Source of the DNA: Myxococcaceae bacterium
GTDB lineage: Bacteria > Myxococcota > Myxococcia > Myxococcales > Myxococcaceae
Assembly (NCBI GenBank): GCA_018262385.1
Contig: JAGSPQ010000285.1
Span: 1-5,681 of the forward strand
Direction of reading: 5' to 3'
Length of the DNA: 5,681 nt
Numbering within the stretch: position 1 is the stretch's first letter; every line of letters begins with the position of its first letter. The translations under genes were made by a program, and so were the position numbers. The notes beneath the pieces were generated by a model. The model was not told the DNA's origin. It ran no database searches and was given only the letters and a program-made list of their open reading frames with translations. This document shows positions 5,071-5,681 of this stretch, one piece after another.

Positions 5071-5681
5071 GTGAAGCTCAAGCTCGCCGCCGTGATCGAA
5101 CCGAAGGATCCCCGCTGGAAGGCGATTTGCGCCGGGCTGAAGAAAGCCGGCCTGAAGGTCTCGGCTGCCCGCGAGATCGAGGAACTGAACAAAGAAGACG
5201 TGGTGGTGCTGGGCCCGTCGGTGGCCTCGCCCAGCCGGCTGTCGCGGGCGGTGCGCAACGCCCGGCCCCAGGCGCTGCTGTTCGCCGCCCAGAGCAAGGG
5301 CTTCAAGGCCCCGTTCGCCGACGCGGTGCTCCCGCTGCCGATCTCTGCCAATGATCTGCGGGTGCGGCTGGCCGAGCTGCAGCTGCACCGCGACGCGACC
5401 GACGAGGATCCGCTGCCGACGATGCGTCCGGGCGAGGGGATCCTCGACCCGATGACGAACTTCTACACCTTCGCCCACTTCAAAGAGGTGCTGTTCGTCG
5501 AGGTGAAGCGCGCCCGCCGGTATGGGTTCCCGCTCGCGCTGGCGCTGATCGCCTTCGACCCGCTGCCGGTGAAGGTCGACGAAGAGCTGCGCGGCCAGCT
5601 GATGGGCGGCCTGTCCCTGGCGATCCGCCGCTCGCTGCGCGACACCGACTTCCCGGTGCAGCAGGCGCCCGATCGGGTGGT
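5071..5681 (+). CDS. Pseudo-receiver plus degenerate GGDEF-domain protein (5' part only)
   Basis: The frame is open from GTG 5071 to the right edge, giving 203 complete codons. There is no signal peptide or membrane helix, so it is cytosolic. Residues 2-107 have a receiver-like layout that starts LKLAAVIEP and ends ADAVLPLPISANDLRVRLAELQLHR, closely matching the final strand and helix of response-regulator receivers. The position expected for the phosphoacceptor Asp reads VVVLGP, and the conserved Lys of the last loop is replaced (LPLP where KP is typical). Residues 123-203 match the start of a GGDEF domain: DPMTNFYTFAHF for DxLTGLYNRRxF, then RARRYGFPLALALIAFD, then SLRDTDFPVQQAPDRV. Two catalytic features are lost: the first metal-binding Asp is Ala161, and GGDEF reads APDRV (199-203). 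The layout is WspR-like, but it probably neither receives phosphate nor makes c-di-GMP. Further domains may follow outside the window. The start is supported by GAGGA; GTG 5044 is an alternative. Confidence 0.82.
   Translation, partial: MKLKLAAVIEPKDPRWKAICAGLKKAGLKVSAAREIEELNKEDVVVLGPSVASPSRLSRAVRNARPQALLFAAQSKGFKAPFADAVLPLPISANDLRVRLAELQLHRDATDEDPLPTMRPGEGILDPMTNFYTFAHFKEVLFVEVKRARRYGFPLALALIAFDPLPVKVDEELRGQLMGGLSLAIRRSLRDTDFPVQQAPDRV

Noticed and set aside
3441..5351. Minus-strand open frame of about 636 codons opposite the second HEAT gene
   Set aside because: The translation is Arg/Gln/His-rich with no recognisable fold. The opposite strand carries a clear signal peptide and HEAT repeats, so this is a shadow frame.

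Overview
The window is uniformly GC-rich, with nearly all codons ending in G or C. It is packed with genes on both strands and gaps are 62 bp or less. GTG and TTG starts, two secreted HEAT-repeat proteins, a Pro/Ala-rich membrane protein and a degenerate c-di-GMP-type regulator suggest a chromosomal segment of a myxobacterium-like bacterium (Myxococcota, former Deltaproteobacteria). That assignment rests on composition and protein style and is inference. I see no transposase, integrase, phage gene, tRNA, rRNA or CRISPR array.

Left block (1-1628). A divergent pair flanks a 62-bp spacer. Leftward is a bitopic membrane protein with a periplasmic Cache-like domain and a long disordered Pro/Ala/Glu tail; it runs off the left edge. 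Rightward is a 99-residue DUF2007-type protein. A good sigma70-like promoter can be read on the minus strand of the spacer.

Middle block (1631-3408, minus strand). A two-gene operon encodes a secreted HEAT-repeat protein followed, through a GTGA start/stop overlap, by a secreted DUF1460 protein (NlpC/P60-like cysteine peptidase or amidase fold). The DUF1460 stop faces the DUF2007 stop across only 2 bp.

Right block (3447-5681, plus strand). It diverges from the middle operon across 38 bp. It encodes a second, larger secreted HEAT-repeat protein with a four-cysteine module at its mature N-terminus. Thirteen bp downstream is a cytosolic protein that runs off the right edge. It has a receiver-like domain without a phosphoacceptor Asp, followed by a GGDEF-like domain whose signature reads APDRV.

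Taken together, two HEAT scaffolds and a probable cell-wall hydrolase would act in the periplasm, while a non-catalytic receiver/GGDEF relic and a Cache-type membrane protein would act at the inner membrane and in the cytosol. A shared envelope-sensing or wall-remodelling role is my inference from gene order and secretion signals. No gene here could be assigned a characterised function or a secure gene symbol.
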